In this document: positions 9,448-20,450 of the stretch, in pieces
Position numbering within the stretch: the stretch's first letter is position 1
How the letters are laid out: each line of letters starts with the position of its first letter
Source: Paraconiothyrium sp. Pb-2020
Taxonomy: Eukaryota > Ascomycota > Dothideomycetes > Pleosporales > Didymosphaeriaceae
Assembly (NCBI GenBank): GCA_022419385.1
Contig: JAJUBI010000004.1
Span: 3,019,286-3,083,285 of the forward strand
Direction of reading: 5' to 3'
DNA length: 64,000 nucleotides
Position numbers and translations under genes: made by a program
Notes under the pieces: generated by a model
Database searches by the model: none
What the model was told of the DNA's origin: nothing
What the model saw: only the letters and a program-made list of their open reading frames with translations

Positions 9448-11730
9448 ATGCTCCACGAAATACTCCTCTCGCTCTCGGGACACCCCTCCGCGCTGTTCGA
9501 TCCCCACCAAGGACATTCACACGTGACCTCCAAGCCGGTTGCTTTGCTTTCGCCGCCCGAGGCAGAACTGCTTTCTTCATTGGGCCAGTTGTCGCGTCTT
9601 CATCGCCGAATCCGCGACCATGCTGCCCGAATCGCATCTTGGCATCCTTCGACCGTGTGCCGAGCCGTGGCCACGGCCATATCCTCGCATCATCTGGACA
9701 AGTTCCAACGGAAGGTCCTAGACGTCGAAGCTAGCATCCTCAAGCTAGATGCGTCCAATGTGGGCGCTTACAACATCGTTCCTCTGGCCGGCATCGTCGG
9801 CGAATTCTCGGAGTGGACAAGGCTCTTGGAGTGGTTGTGGGACATCAGCAACTTCATCTTGACGTCTGACGTTTCGGAGGAAAGCGAACAGAGAGATTCC
9901 AAGGTTTCGTCGGGTGCTGAACTCATCGATAAGTTACGTACTGAAGCCCAAACTGGGTATCCTGACATCGAAGATGCAGCCCTCCATCTTGGTGCTATTG
10001 CAGAGAAATCTTGGCTGCGACAACTCTCAACTTGGCTCTTGTATGGTCGTTTGCCGGCATTTGGGGCGTCTGACTTCTTCATCGAGGATGACTCTGATGA
10101 GGACCTTAATTTCTCCGTAAACCATAAACTATTACCAAAGTTTGTTACTCGGCACACCGCGTCTTCGATTTTGTTCATCGGCAAATCGCTGAATCAGATA
10201 CGGTCTTTACCAGCCAACTCAAGGTCAATGAGCGGAAAATCGTTCGGTGTTTCAGAATTGGAATTGTTACCTGCACATGTAGGACATCTCTCCGATGTCA
10301 AAGTCCCCATATTGTCGGCGAAGCTGTCTGAAGCGGTGGCCAACATTCGTCTATCCCTTTCACGGAACTTGCTGCAGCATTTGCTGCCCCAGGAAAAAAT
10401 CGTCGAGATTTTAACTGTTCTACATCAGTTCTTCCTTCTTGGTCGCGGTGAATTCGCCATGACACTTATTGCAGAGTCCGACGGAAAAACGCAGTCTCGC
10501 CACAAAGTACCAGTGCATCCGAAGCTTTCGCACGGAATTCAAGGCATCTTACTGAAAGAGGGCGAGATCACTCAAACTTTGGCACGCTCATTCACTGTAC
10601 TTTCAACGTTGGGTGGTGAAGACGACCACACGGATGACATTCTGGATGTTGCTGCTGAGATAGTTAACCTCACTGTCAGCGACTCCTCGAGCCACCGCCC
10701 TGGAACACCAGGGCGAGCTAGAGACCCCACGAACATTCTGCCCCGCATAGCCAATATTGCGTTCAACGATCTTCTTCTCTCTGTCCCGACGTCACTGACC
10801 ATGGATGTGAAATCGCCACTAGACCTCTTCATGACCAAGACAGATATCGAAGTCTACTCAGCCATCAATGCATATCTACTAGCATTTCGCCGGTCTCACC
10901 TTCACCTTTCTCAACTCTGGCGGATCAGCTCCATACGAAGGGAGTACCCACCGCCACCAGGGTATCAATACAGCAATTCCCCCGAGGGGAAAGCCATCCT
11001 TAAACGCAGGCGAGAGAGGAACAATACCCGAGCCCGAGATCTAAGGAAAGTCTGGGCAACCTGTGCAGCAGCAATCTTCTTCTTGTCAGAAGGCGAAGCT
11101 TACCTCCAAGGTGAGGTTGTACGGGAGTCTTTTCAACACTTCCTGCATTGGGTTGAGAATCCCGGAACCAAATCAGAACTGGAGCCAAGGATATCTAGCG
11201 GGTCTACACGCTCTCAAATTCGTGACCCGCAAGGACAAAAATCTGAGCAGCACGATCCTGAAGCTCTTTCACTCGCACACCGCCGCTTTCTCTCCTCAAT
11301 CACTTATTCGCTTCTTTTGACCGACCATGCTTTCACCTCGGCTCTTCGCACTTGCTTTACGCACGTTGACGAGTTAGCAGCATATGTTGCACGCCTACAA
11401 TCAATTCAACAGAACCTTGACCTAGAAGAAGACGAAGGTTTTGAAGACTACAAGCACAACTACCATCAGGAGGAAAGCGATGTAAAGCTGGAGCTGGATC
11501 GTTCACGACGACGTCTAGACTCGGATCTGAAGACTCTGGTGGAAAGATTGCGGGAGATCGATTCCGAACGTGTAGGGGCCGGTAGGATTGATATCGTAGG
11601 CAAAGAAGCTGTGGCTAGTGAGGATGAGTATGAGCCATTGAAAGTTGGGGGAGTGGATCGATTGCTGATGAAGCTCGACTGGAGTGGTGGAGAGGAGGAA
11701 GAGGAGGAGGTTGAGGACTTGGTCGGATGA
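9448..11730 (+). CDS. GCP4: Gamma-tubulin complex component GCP4-like
   Basis: Single-exon 760-aa protein of the Spc97/Spc98 (GCP) family. It begins MLHEILLSLSGHP, matching the characteristic MIHELLLALSGYP start of GCP4. Further family landmarks are SWLRQLSTWLLYG, the FFLLGRGEFAMTLI segment (FYLLGRGE in animal GCP4), the WPL-like region replaced here by SPLDLFMTKTDIEVYSAINAYLLAFRR, and a C-terminal HRRFLSSITYSLLL followed by RLLMKLDWSGG. GCPs bind gamma-tubulin and build the ring that nucleates microtubules at spindle pole bodies; GCP4 occurs in filamentous fungi but not in budding yeast. The extreme C-terminus is a short acidic run. The start is fixed by the conserved first residues. Confidence 0.88.
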   Translation: MLHEILLSLSGHPSALFDPHQGHSHVTSKPVALLSPPEAELLSSLGQLSRLHRRIRDHAARIASWHPSTVCRAVATAISSHHLDKFQRKVLDVEASILKLDASNVGAYNIVPLAGIVGEFSEWTRLLEWLWDISNFILTSDVSEESEQRDSKVSSGAELIDKLRTEAQTGYPDIEDAALHLGAIAEKSWLRQLSTWLLYGRLPAFGASDFFIEDDSDEDLNFSVNHKLLPKFVTRHTASSILFIGKSLNQIRSLPANSRSMSGKSFGVSELELLPAHVGHLSDVKVPILSAKLSEAVANIRLSLSRNLLQHLLPQEKIVEILTVLHQFFLLGRGEFAMTLIAESDGKTQSRHKVPVHPKLSHGIQGILLKEGEITQTLARSFTVLSTLGGEDDHTDDILDVAAEIVNLTVSDSSSHRPGTPGRARDPTNILPRIANIAFNDLLLSVPTSLTMDVKSPLDLFMTKTDIEVYSAINAYLLAFRRSHLHLSQLWRISSIRREYPPPPGYQYSNSPEGKAILKRRRERNNTRARDLRKVWATCAAAIFFLSEGEAYLQGEVVRESFQHFLHWVENPGTKSELEPRISSGSTRSQIRDPQGQKSEQHDPEALSLAHRRFLSSITYSLLLTDHAFTSALRTCFTHVDELAAYVARLQSIQQNLDLEEDEGFEDYKHNYHQEESDVKLELDRSRRRLDSDLKTLVERLREIDSERVGAGRIDIVGKEAVASEDEYEPLKVGGVDRLLMKLDWSGGEEEEEEVEDLVG

Positions 11731-12731
11731 CCGCCAATGAACCCCCTTTAAAATCGAAACGATGTATTATCATAACGAACACGCCGGCCGTACGCTAGTC
11801 GAGCATATCCATTTGGTGGCACCACATCGACCCTGAAAGCCACGCGCGAAGCCGCTATCAACATCAAGCGACATAGTTGAACGGCGAGTCGCAGCGACCG
11901 CGACTTGTTTCCTCGCGAATGTGATCTTCTCTCGGGGGCCAAAGACAGCTTTCTTACACGATCAAAGCACCAGACCTCCACGACATGTATTCAATGATCC
12001 TAGCTGTCATCACGGATGACATGTATAATAGCACATCAGCAAATTGCGCACCTTTCCCCCAACCCTTCCAGTGCGAACATCAGGCAAAGGAATCCATATG
12101 CACGGGATTGTATACGATAGTTCGCGCCGAAAACTGCAGGTCCGTCACCGCCTATCGTGCGAGAACAGCCGCACCACCATACAGTGTAGCCCCTGAATGG
12201 TAGCGACATCTCTAGTCTACGAAGATTATGGTATTACCACAAACTTTGTTGCTCTGTTCAAGGATGCGGGGAGCGTTGGTGCAATGCGCCTTAGGTATTC
12301 ATTGCTAGCGGATGGGGCTCAATTGTATAACTCTAGGCCTTTTTTTCACTTGACAGCCCCACCAGTTTCAGGTTTCCCTCCACATCTCAAGGCAACGTGC
12401 TAAGCTCCTAGCGTAGGCGTAACCTTAACCATCCTCACCACCCGCCGAAATATGATTTTTAGACCTAGAGTGGCTAGGCCTACACTGCAAGCAACATGTT
12501 AAACCGCGCGAGAACGCTTACGCAGGTGGCGCACTCCAAACTCGCGCGAGAAAGCACTTCTTTGGCGTTTCCCGTCGTAACTCGGGCACTGTCCCCTCAC
12601 CTCATCTCCCTAGGCTTACGGACATCGGTCTTGTTGTCGTTATCGCTCTCCAAAGTCGCTTGTTCATTGTGAGATCCTTTACAGGCCAACCAAGGACCCG
12701 CACTGCCATCCTCAGTTGCGACACGCTCACA
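11731..12731. other. Intergenic, no supported gene
   Basis: About 1 kb between GCP4 and the next plus-strand gene. Only short frames without family features. Near 12506-12552 the CGCGCGAGAA-type sequence occurs twice (AACCGCGCGAGAA and AACTCGCGCGAGAA), possibly promoter elements of the downstream gene. Confidence 0.4.
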
Positions 12732-13758
12732 ATGCGACACCTAATACTGCTTCCATCATTACTCCTGTTAGCAGGTAATGTAAGAGCTGGGTGCTACTTC
12801 CCGGACGGCACCATCGACAAGAACGTAGAGTATCAGCCTTGCTCCCAGGACTCTTCGAATCCTCTGTCGACGATCTGCTGCGCAACGAATCGCAAAGACG
12901 GCGCGGATATATGCGCGCCGAATGGACTGTGCCAGGTGGGCATCAAGAAAGGGAGTCCACCTGCGGATGCGGCGTGGACGAAGCCGAGTTGTACGAACTC
13001 GGACTGGAGTAAGGATGGGTGTTTGCATGTTTGCGGTGTAAGTCCAACCCAGAAACAGGGGAGGGATATGACGTTAACACGGATGGTAGACTGACAAATA
13101 CCCGTACTTGACGCCGTGTAATCGCGCCGCAGGCAATGAGTCGTTGCGATGGTGCTGCGGCACGTCGCAGGATTGCTGCAACGAGGACTCTGGCTTGAGC
13201 ATTGAATACCTCCCCATGACATTCGACCCTAGAAATTTCACTGACGCGTCTGCTTCGTTGTCGTCCTCGGTAGCATCCTCAAAATCTACATCTTCCGCAA
13301 CAAAAACACCGTCTGCGCCCGCCGATGCCCCCGCTTCTACATCAGCATCACACTCTATAGCATCACCGACACCCGCCTTAAACTCTACCCCATCCTCGAC
13401 TCCCGCCTCAGAGCCTTCCACAGGCCTCTCTACTGGCGCCAAAGCCGGTGTCGGCGTCGGCGTCTCCGCCGCAGCCCTCGCACTTATCGGCCTAGGCATC
13501 ATCTGCGGCCGTCGTCGCAAGTCGGCCTACACATTTGACCCAGCCTCCGACTCAGTACCCTTGGAGAAGGAGGCTACCGTATACGCACACTGGGATCACT
13601 CGCAGGGTGGAGCCTCGCACGAGGGATCCGTAATGCCGCCGCCAACGCCGCGTAAAGAGGACGACGTACAGATCCATGAAATGCCTGTTTTCGAGAACCG
13701 AAAAGAATTAGATGGAGGGCCGGTGGCAGAGGTGAAAACGAAGAATATGTATGCCTAG
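12732..13758 (+). CDS. Cys-rich, Ser/Thr-rich single-span surface protein
   Basis: Exons 12732-13037 and 13090-13758 give 324 aa. Order of parts: signal peptide (MRHLILLPSLLLLAGNVRAG); an extracellular Cys-rich domain with spaced CC pairs (GCYFPDG, TICCATN, WCCGTSQDCC); a Ser/Thr/Ala/Pro-rich linker of about 60 residues likely to be O-glycosylated; one transmembrane helix (GAKAGVGVGVSAAALALIGL); then RRRK and a cytoplasmic tail of about 85 residues. This is a common architecture for fungal plasma-membrane proteins, including wall-sensing ones, but the exact family and function are unknown. The intron 13038-13089 has a GTAAGT donor and both exons are in phase, so the split model is firm. Confidence 0.75.
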
Positions 13759-14488
13759 AGGGAGAAAGGAGGAGCCTGAAGTATAAGTGGGCGGTGTGGG
13801 GAGAGCTGTCTGTGGGTTCTGCCTTGCGGATGGCCCATCTTAGCGCCCAAGGGTTTTGCAACAATTTTGACGCGGTGTACGGTGGTTGGGACGGATGCCT
13901 TTATCAGCTATGTCGATAGATGTGTTCACTACACTCCCTCAAGGATCCTTTAGTCCAGTCTAATTCAAATGTCACATCTATCTATCCGGTAGTCCCGTGG
14001 ATCGGGTTAGCCTTTGGTATGTTGCGAGCTTATTTCATTAGTGTGCCGAGGATTTGTAAACCTGGCGAAGATAATGTACAAACATCGCCCATGGTCTTCC
14101 GGGGCAGAACGATTGAGCGAGGTCCGTCTACCTGTACTACATAGCGGTATGGTTGCAATCAATGCCTCACAAGCAACGTTTTCCTTTGCTGACATGCGTA
14201 GGACATAAGATTGTACGATAAGTGACCATGACTAAATGAAGTGCTTAAAATATTTCCTTCGGCCTTCGATAATTGAATGCAGATAGAGTTGTAAGGACAC
14301 AAGCTAAACTCATACTTATTTCCTGATGCATATTTACAAGCGGATGATACACGCATGCTCCTTGCCCGCAGCTAAAAACGCCGACCCATCTAGAAGTAAA
14401 TCACCATCTCGAAGCACGCTGAACTGGACAACATTGGATACCAACCCCTTAAAGTTCGAAGCCCTAAACGCCGGATGGACACTGGATC
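13759..14488. other. Intergenic region between convergent genes
   Basis: About 730 bp between the stop of the surface-protein gene and the stop of the apyrase gene. It holds both 3' untranslated regions; no gene or structured element was recognised. Confidence 0.45.
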
Positions 14489-16655
14489 TCACGCATCGAG
14501 AACCCCAAATTTCCCTCGTTTCGGGCTCCCCGCTCTACTCCTAGCCATCCGCTCTCTGCTATCAGTTCGGCTCATCAAACCACCGCGATCAATGGCATTG
14601 GCAATCCCACCCGGCGGCGCAAGTCCCAGCCCAGAGCCCTGTGCCATGACGTCGCCTCTTGAAGGATCAAATGTGGGCGTCTCGGACTCGTTAAGTTGCG
14701 GCGTCGCCCATCCTGATGTCCTTCCTAAACGCGCCGATCCCTCGCTAGAATCAGAGTGTTCCTCATCATCGGAGATGAACGACCCAAGTTCGAAGTCGTT
14801 CGGCGCGTCGCCGTCCTCCAGAACGCGCTCGTAGGATTGTGTGTTGCCGCCGCGACCGAACAGCTTGTCCAAGAATGGACGGCGACGTCGGTGCAAGAGA
14901 GAACCTGATTGCCGATTCGAAGATCCGCCTCGTCCAAGCAAGTCGCCAATCTTTTGGCGTGCGGCGTGGCGGCGCTCACGCCCACAACAGGTGAAGTAAC
15001 AGATCATCACTACTATGAGGGTGAAGATCAAGAAGCCCGGTATGCGCCGCGAGTTCTCCGAGAACAGGCGGTCATGCCATTCCGAATCCGCTTGACTCAT
15101 ATACGGTACATGGGAGCCACCCGGGACCTGGAAATTCGATGGGATGCCTGGAACGTTTGCGCCGAAACCTACAGCCAAGGCATCCGTGGTGTTGGGTGGT
15201 ACTTCGCTCGCAGCATAGAGGACCATCTTGCCGAGCGTCCAGCTGACCTCCACATCATTGATCTTGTTGACAGCCTGGAAAGGGTTGATAAAGCCCTTCT
15301 TCGAACCGTGCTTGCCGCCAACTTTGACTTTTGTGACGTTCTTGTTGAGGTCCTCTAAGCCGACGCGCGGTATACCGATACCGTCATGGAGGACGTTGAT
15401 GAGCCATGAAGATTTGAAGCATACTTCCTGCGCTGTTTGTTCGTCGATGTTGCCCCAGCTTTTGTTCTTGATGCCCTTCTCGATGTCTTTCCAGCTCTTT
15501 GTGCAAAAGTCATTGACAGCTTTTTGGTATCTCTTGAAATCGTACTCTTCGTCGTCCTTAGCCGCCATCTTGAAGATTTCGTGCGTGGTGTGATAATACT
15601 CGGATACGCCCACGAAGTGATTAATATCAAAGTCAATCGCTGGGGTGTGTTGGCCGTTGATAAGGCATGGTGCATCCAGACATTCTTTCTCCTTTTCGAG
15701 TAGCGGGAACGATTTAGTCAGGCACTCTGTGAATACACCGGTGCCGATCAACTTGTGGCCCTTCTTCCCCGAACCAGACTCAATGACCTTGCCTTCGTCG
15801 CTAACCATGATGGCGGCGTTGGCCGGCAAGCACGGGTCTGGGTATTCTTTCGCATCGATACTCGACTCCAACAGTTGCATGACGTATCTTTGCCTCGCCT
15901 GATTCACGCCAAATCCAAGCCATGTTGTTACAAACACCTTGTATTCAAGCGGCGCTCCATTCAACGTCCGTAATCGCAACAGGGTAAGGTCGCTCGCGTG
16001 TCGTTCGGCTTCGGTCGCATTTGGCGCAAAGGCGATCTGGGCCGACGCTCCTCCCATGTCTAAGAATCCATAAGTGTGGTGGTTCTTCCCATGGTCGTGT
16101 CCTTCCGGGTCGTCGAACCCTCCTAACAGGTAATTTGCCGCTATCCACCCGTACAAGCCTTCTGTCTCTCCCGGTATAACCTGAACGTGCAAATCGCAAT
16201 CGGGTAGCTGAAACTTCGTCGACTTCCTTGCATAAGCGCACACCTCGTCGAGCACTGATTTCCGCTGTAGATCAGGCAGTATTCGCATGCCAGCTGTCGC
16301 GAGCAAAAAGAGGGGCGTATTCGCGACTTCATCATTCGGGACGTATTTGAGCGCATGCTTGAGCAGCTTATCGAGGTGATCGGGGCCGACGTCGTGGGGG
16401 TGGGTGCCAAAGGTCGAGATGCCCGGGTGGATCTTTTTGGTCCATTTCTTGTCCGTCGAGACCCCCGGGAGCTTGTACAGGTTAGCTTCGCTCTTGCGCA
16501 CCGTGTCACTCTTCAACCATTTATAAAGGTGAACGCGTGTGCCGGAAGAGCCCGCATCCAGGACTACTCCGTAATTCCCTACGCGGCCGTCGTCAGTCCA
16601 AATACGTATCAAGCAACAAAGCATTTCAGGGTAACTGAATCTCACATTTGCCCAT
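14489..16655 (-). CDS. YND1: Golgi apyrase / nucleoside diphosphatase (GDA1-CD39 family)
   Basis: Exons 16655-16646 (10 nt) and 16578-14489 give 699 aa. The tiny first exon encodes MGK plus one base of Trp, so the protein starts MGKWNYGVVLDAGSSGTR, as expected for Ynd1-type apyrases. Apyrase conserved regions are visible: DAGSSGTR (residues 11-18), LLATAGMR, GETEGLYGW (about 140-148) and LDMGGASAQ (about 176-184). A single transmembrane helix (FLIFTLIVVMICYF, about 519-532) precedes a basic, Ser-rich cytosolic tail of roughly 160 residues. The enzyme hydrolyses GDP/UDP left after glycosylation in the Golgi lumen so nucleotide-sugar antiport can continue. The alternative start at 16834 would read through intron 16579-16645 and lose the family N-terminus. 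Confidence 0.92.
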
Positions 16656-17240
16656 TGGAGACGGCGAGGCCAAAAATTACCGATCGTGCGGCATCGAGTT
16701 ACGAGCGTACAGGAAAGGGGAGCGAAGGCTCGGAGGACGTATAGGATGGCGCGCCCAGTACAGTAGAATCCGGAGTGGTGGTGAAGGCTAACGAGCGACG
16801 TGGAAGTTGGTGTGAATCGTTGGGACGGTTGCACAGAACACAGTACGAGGGTTCTTGGAGGGCTACGCGGCCGCAGCGTCTGGTTTCAGCTTAGTTAATC
16901 TACGGCGGCCCTCCGTACACCAACCATGCGCTCAGCACACCACCCAATATGGCGACATGCGGCTACGTTGTATTTGCTGCGCATGTAGCTTTTCATGGGC
17001 GTACTCGACGCCTTATTGGATTGTCCTTCTGACACTCTGTCTCCATTTCAATGCCATCTGATCGTGGCCGGGATCAGGCCTGTGATGACCTCATGGCGCT
17101 AAATTTACTTCCCCTGCTCGAACGCGGCAATGCATCCGTTCGGACAGCGTGGGGGTGCGCTCTCTTCACCACGCCAACGTTTGGACAGTTGCAGGGGCTC
17201 AGTAGCGATTAGCGATGCGACATGATGATTTCCATCTACC
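16656..17240. other. Intergenic, apyrase promoter side
   Basis: About 585 bp between the apyrase start and the stop of the amidotransferase on the same strand. No supported gene or repeat. Confidence 0.4.
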
Positions 17241-18089
17241 TTAGTCTTCAAGCAAGAACCTGAGGAATGCCTTCGCAATCGCAACACCGTCGTGGTGATT
17301 GCCGACCCTATCTAACGCGTCTTTAGCCTCCTCCGCGGTGAAGATGGCTTGCTTGGTGCGCATGATGACCAGATAGCTTACGATAGCCTCGTTGAATTCG
17401 GGGTGTCCCTGCACAGAAATGAATCTCCCTTTCTTGTACATGCCTTGCACAAGACATCTAGGAGACCCGCCAAGGGCCTCAACGCCTTCAGGGCATTCGA
17501 ATACAACATCCCGGTGCATTTGATGGATGCTCTTGGTATCGGATTAGCCAGGGGTCAATAACAAAGCGAGACCAACGTACAAGAGTGTCCTGCTTGAATA
17601 TTTCCTTGCCCTTTTCAGTCAACTCGACAGGCAATACAGAGACCTCCATGGGCCCCGCCATTCGTCCGACCTTGACTCCTGCGGCCCGTCCAATAATTTG
17701 ATGCCCAAAACACACGCCGATAATGCGAACGCGATCCTGTTTGAGAAGCTTTCCGGTGAACTCGACGAGTTTCAAGATCCAAGGGTCGTTGTCGAACGAA
17801 TTGTACTCTGCAAGTAATGAGTCAAGTTTCATCTCTGTCCGTTCGAAGACCTACTGGATCCACTGATCAAGACCGCATCGATTCCATCTATTTCAGGATA
17901 CTTTTGCTCGGTCACTACATCATACGCGCTCAACTCTAGGCTATCTTTTGAGAAACTTGGTTCCCCTAGCTCATCTGCTGCCGTCTCGAGCAGCGTGCGG
18001 AAGACCTTGCCATATCTTCCAAAGCTTGCGACGATATCATCAGGAGGTGTATCAGCCTCAAGGACGGCTATTCGTAGAGGAGGCTTCAT
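17241..18089 (-). CDS. Class I glutamine amidotransferase-like protein
   Basis: Exons 18089-17855, 17807-17581 and 17531-17241 give 250 aa. It begins MKPPLRIAVLEADTPPDD. The catalytic triad of a type 1 glutamine amidotransferase is intact: nucleophile in GVCFGHQ (Cys111) and the QGHPEF pair (His197, Glu199). NSFDNDPWILKL and SIHQMHRDVV are typical of the fungal cytosolic GMP-synthase-like stand-alone GATase family. These proteins probably hydrolyse the gamma-glutamyl bond of glutamine or a glutathione-like conjugate; the true acceptor is not clear from sequence. Both introns are under 50 nt and in phase. An ATG 25 codons upstream (18164) is in frame but adds a hydrophobic stretch unlike the family. 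Divergent from the MFS transporter with 252 bp between starts. Confidence 0.85.
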
Positions 18090-18341
18090 ATTTAATGGTT
18101 TAAAAAATTGGGGAAAGTACTGCTGCAATGCTGTCTGGAGGAAAAGAGATGCGATAAGAGGCAAATCTGGGGTTAGGCTAAGGGTCTAACGTGGAAGGGG
18201 CTAGTCCGCGGATAGCCGCTTTGTCACACAAACCCGGAGTGTACTCGGAGTGATGCCGACTCTCCAACTGCCCTCGAGCGCCAACAGCTTCTTCTTGTAG
18301 TGGGTGACTGGCGTGCTGTTCTCCATTCCTGGTTATTGTTA

Positions 18342-20450
18342 ATGCAAGGCCACCACAACGCCTCGGAGCGGACACCGCTGTTGCGTCCACAACCTTCGGA
18401 TCGACCAAGTGAGTCAGTTGTGTATGAGGATGACATCCAAGATGCAGAGATAGCACAGGGTGCTCTCACAGCACCTCAATTTCCTGCATTTGGCAAACAG
18501 AGAAGCTATTCGAGTAGTCATTGGCTTGCTCCTGATCAAGAGGTTTCGCCAGAACAACCGGATGAGTCGGGCGTGTTTGGCGAAGATGGGCTTCTAGCAG
18601 GCCTATCAAGAACAAAATTTCGATGCATAATCGGAGGCGTGTTTGCGGGATACTTTGTGAGTCCCCAACGACTACATAGCTCTCTATGCCCCGTTAATCT
18701 GTAAACAATCTAACGTCGGAGCAGATAGCAATGTTCGATTCCACCCTCATGGCGTCAAGTCATCCCGTCATAACGTCATATTTCAATGCTTCCAATTCAG
18801 CATCATGGCTGTCGACTGCATTTCTGCTAACATCGACGTCTTTACAGCCTCTCTTTGGCAGATTGTCCGATACATTTGGAAGACGCCTACTGTACCTCTC
18901 CGGAGTAGTGTTCCTTGCAGTTACGACAGGATGGTGTGCCCTTGCACAGAGCATCGGGAGCTTTATCGCTGCAAGAGCTTTCTGTGGCATTGGTGCTGCA
19001 GCAGTCCTTTCCATGGGCAATATCATCATCAATGACCTTGTCAGCATCCAGGTGCGGAGCACGTACCAAGCATACATCAACCTCTTCTACGGAAGCGGTT
19101 CGACTTTGGGCGCTGCGTTCGGAGGCTTCTTATGCGACAAACTGGGATGGAGACTAACCTTTGCCGTTCAAATTCCGTTTTTCGTTGCCATCTTCATCAA
19201 CGGGTACTTCACCACACCTTCCACTCTTGGTCCCAATCTAGCTCAGCGATCCGGTCAAGGTTTTAGAGACGCTCTGAGGGGTTTTGATATTGCAGGCTCT
19301 ATACTCCTGACCGGATCTGTTGCTTTTCTGATCGCAGGCCTCAATCTCGGAGGCAATGTCTTCCCCTGGAAGCACCCCTTCGTCATTGTCTCCCTCGTGG
19401 TCGCCGTTGTCGCTGGTGCAATCCTCTTCCGAGTCGAACACAAGGCCGCGAGACCCGTCATGCCATTGTACCTCCTCTTCTCCCGTCCAAGAGGCTCTCT
19501 CGTCTTCAACAATTTTCTCGCCAATATCGGAATCAACGCCATCATCTTCAACGCACCGCTATACTTTCAAGCTGTGAAGCTCGAAACCGCATCTTTGTCC
19601 GGTTTCCGTCTCGCGGGACCCTCGCTCGCTCTCATGATATGCGGCGTATCCTCAGGCTTCATCATGACTGCCACAGGGCGCATGACATGGCTCATTGTCG
19701 TTGGGTCGCTCAGCATGCTCCTTGGCGGCATACTGCTGTCTGTGATGTGGGATAATATACCAACTTGGCTCGCGACGCTATTCCTCGTGCCTTCGAGTCT
19801 AGGACAAGGCCTAAGCTATCCAGCGACTATGGTAGGCGTACTTGCGACGAGTACACAGGACGATCAGGCGGTGATGACAAGTACGCTGATTTTGTGGAGG
19901 CAGCTTGGGACGGTCATGGGTGTCGCGTTGAGCAGCTTGGTACTGCAGAATGCGCTTACGGCGTACCTAGATGCTCTCGTCACCGGAAAACACAAGGAAG
20001 ACGTATGTGCTATCTTCGAGCTTTTCTTTCATTTTCTTCTATCGCTTTCTGTGTTGGATGAGGACACTAACCATTCGCACCCAGATCATCCTCACCGTCC
20101 GCAAATCTGTGCGCTCCATCCTCGACCTCGACCCCAAACACCAACACCAAGGTACGTCGCTGGAGACCCGCACTCCCTTCCTCCCTGCATCATCCCCTTG
20201 CGAGCATTTCTGTACCACCCACCATCTACAAATTGCGGATCGCCCCGCTTCCGGACCCACCCTCTACACAGCCCCCAAGCTAACCGCGCCCACAGTGATT
20301 GATGCGTACGGCCGCAGTCTGCGCGTCACCTTCATCTCGGCCATTTCCGTATTCGTCGTAGTCAATATATTGGTGCTAACGATCAGACTGCCAAACTTGA
20401 AGCCCAAGAAAGGCGATGCCGGCGGAGAGGACAATGAGGGTGAATCGTGA
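18342..20450 (+). CDS. MFS transporter, DHA2 type, Vba-like
   Basis: Exons 18342-18656, 18725-20002, 20085-20151 and 20296-20450 give 604 aa. A hydrophilic N-terminus of about 95 residues, opening with SERTPLLRPQ, leads into the first membrane segment (IIGGVFAGYFIAMFDSTLMA). MFS landmarks include GRLSDTFGRR in the loop after helix 2 and GIGAAAVLSMGNIIINDLVS. The last helix is ISAISVFVVVNILVL, followed by a short charged tail. The family with this N-terminus and layout includes vacuolar basic amino acid transporters (Vba) and related drug:H+ antiporters; the substrate cannot be read from sequence. The third exon is only 67 nt, and without introns 20003-20084 and 20152-20295 the C-terminal helix is lost. 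An upstream in-frame ATG at 18300 is possible. Confidence 0.88.
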
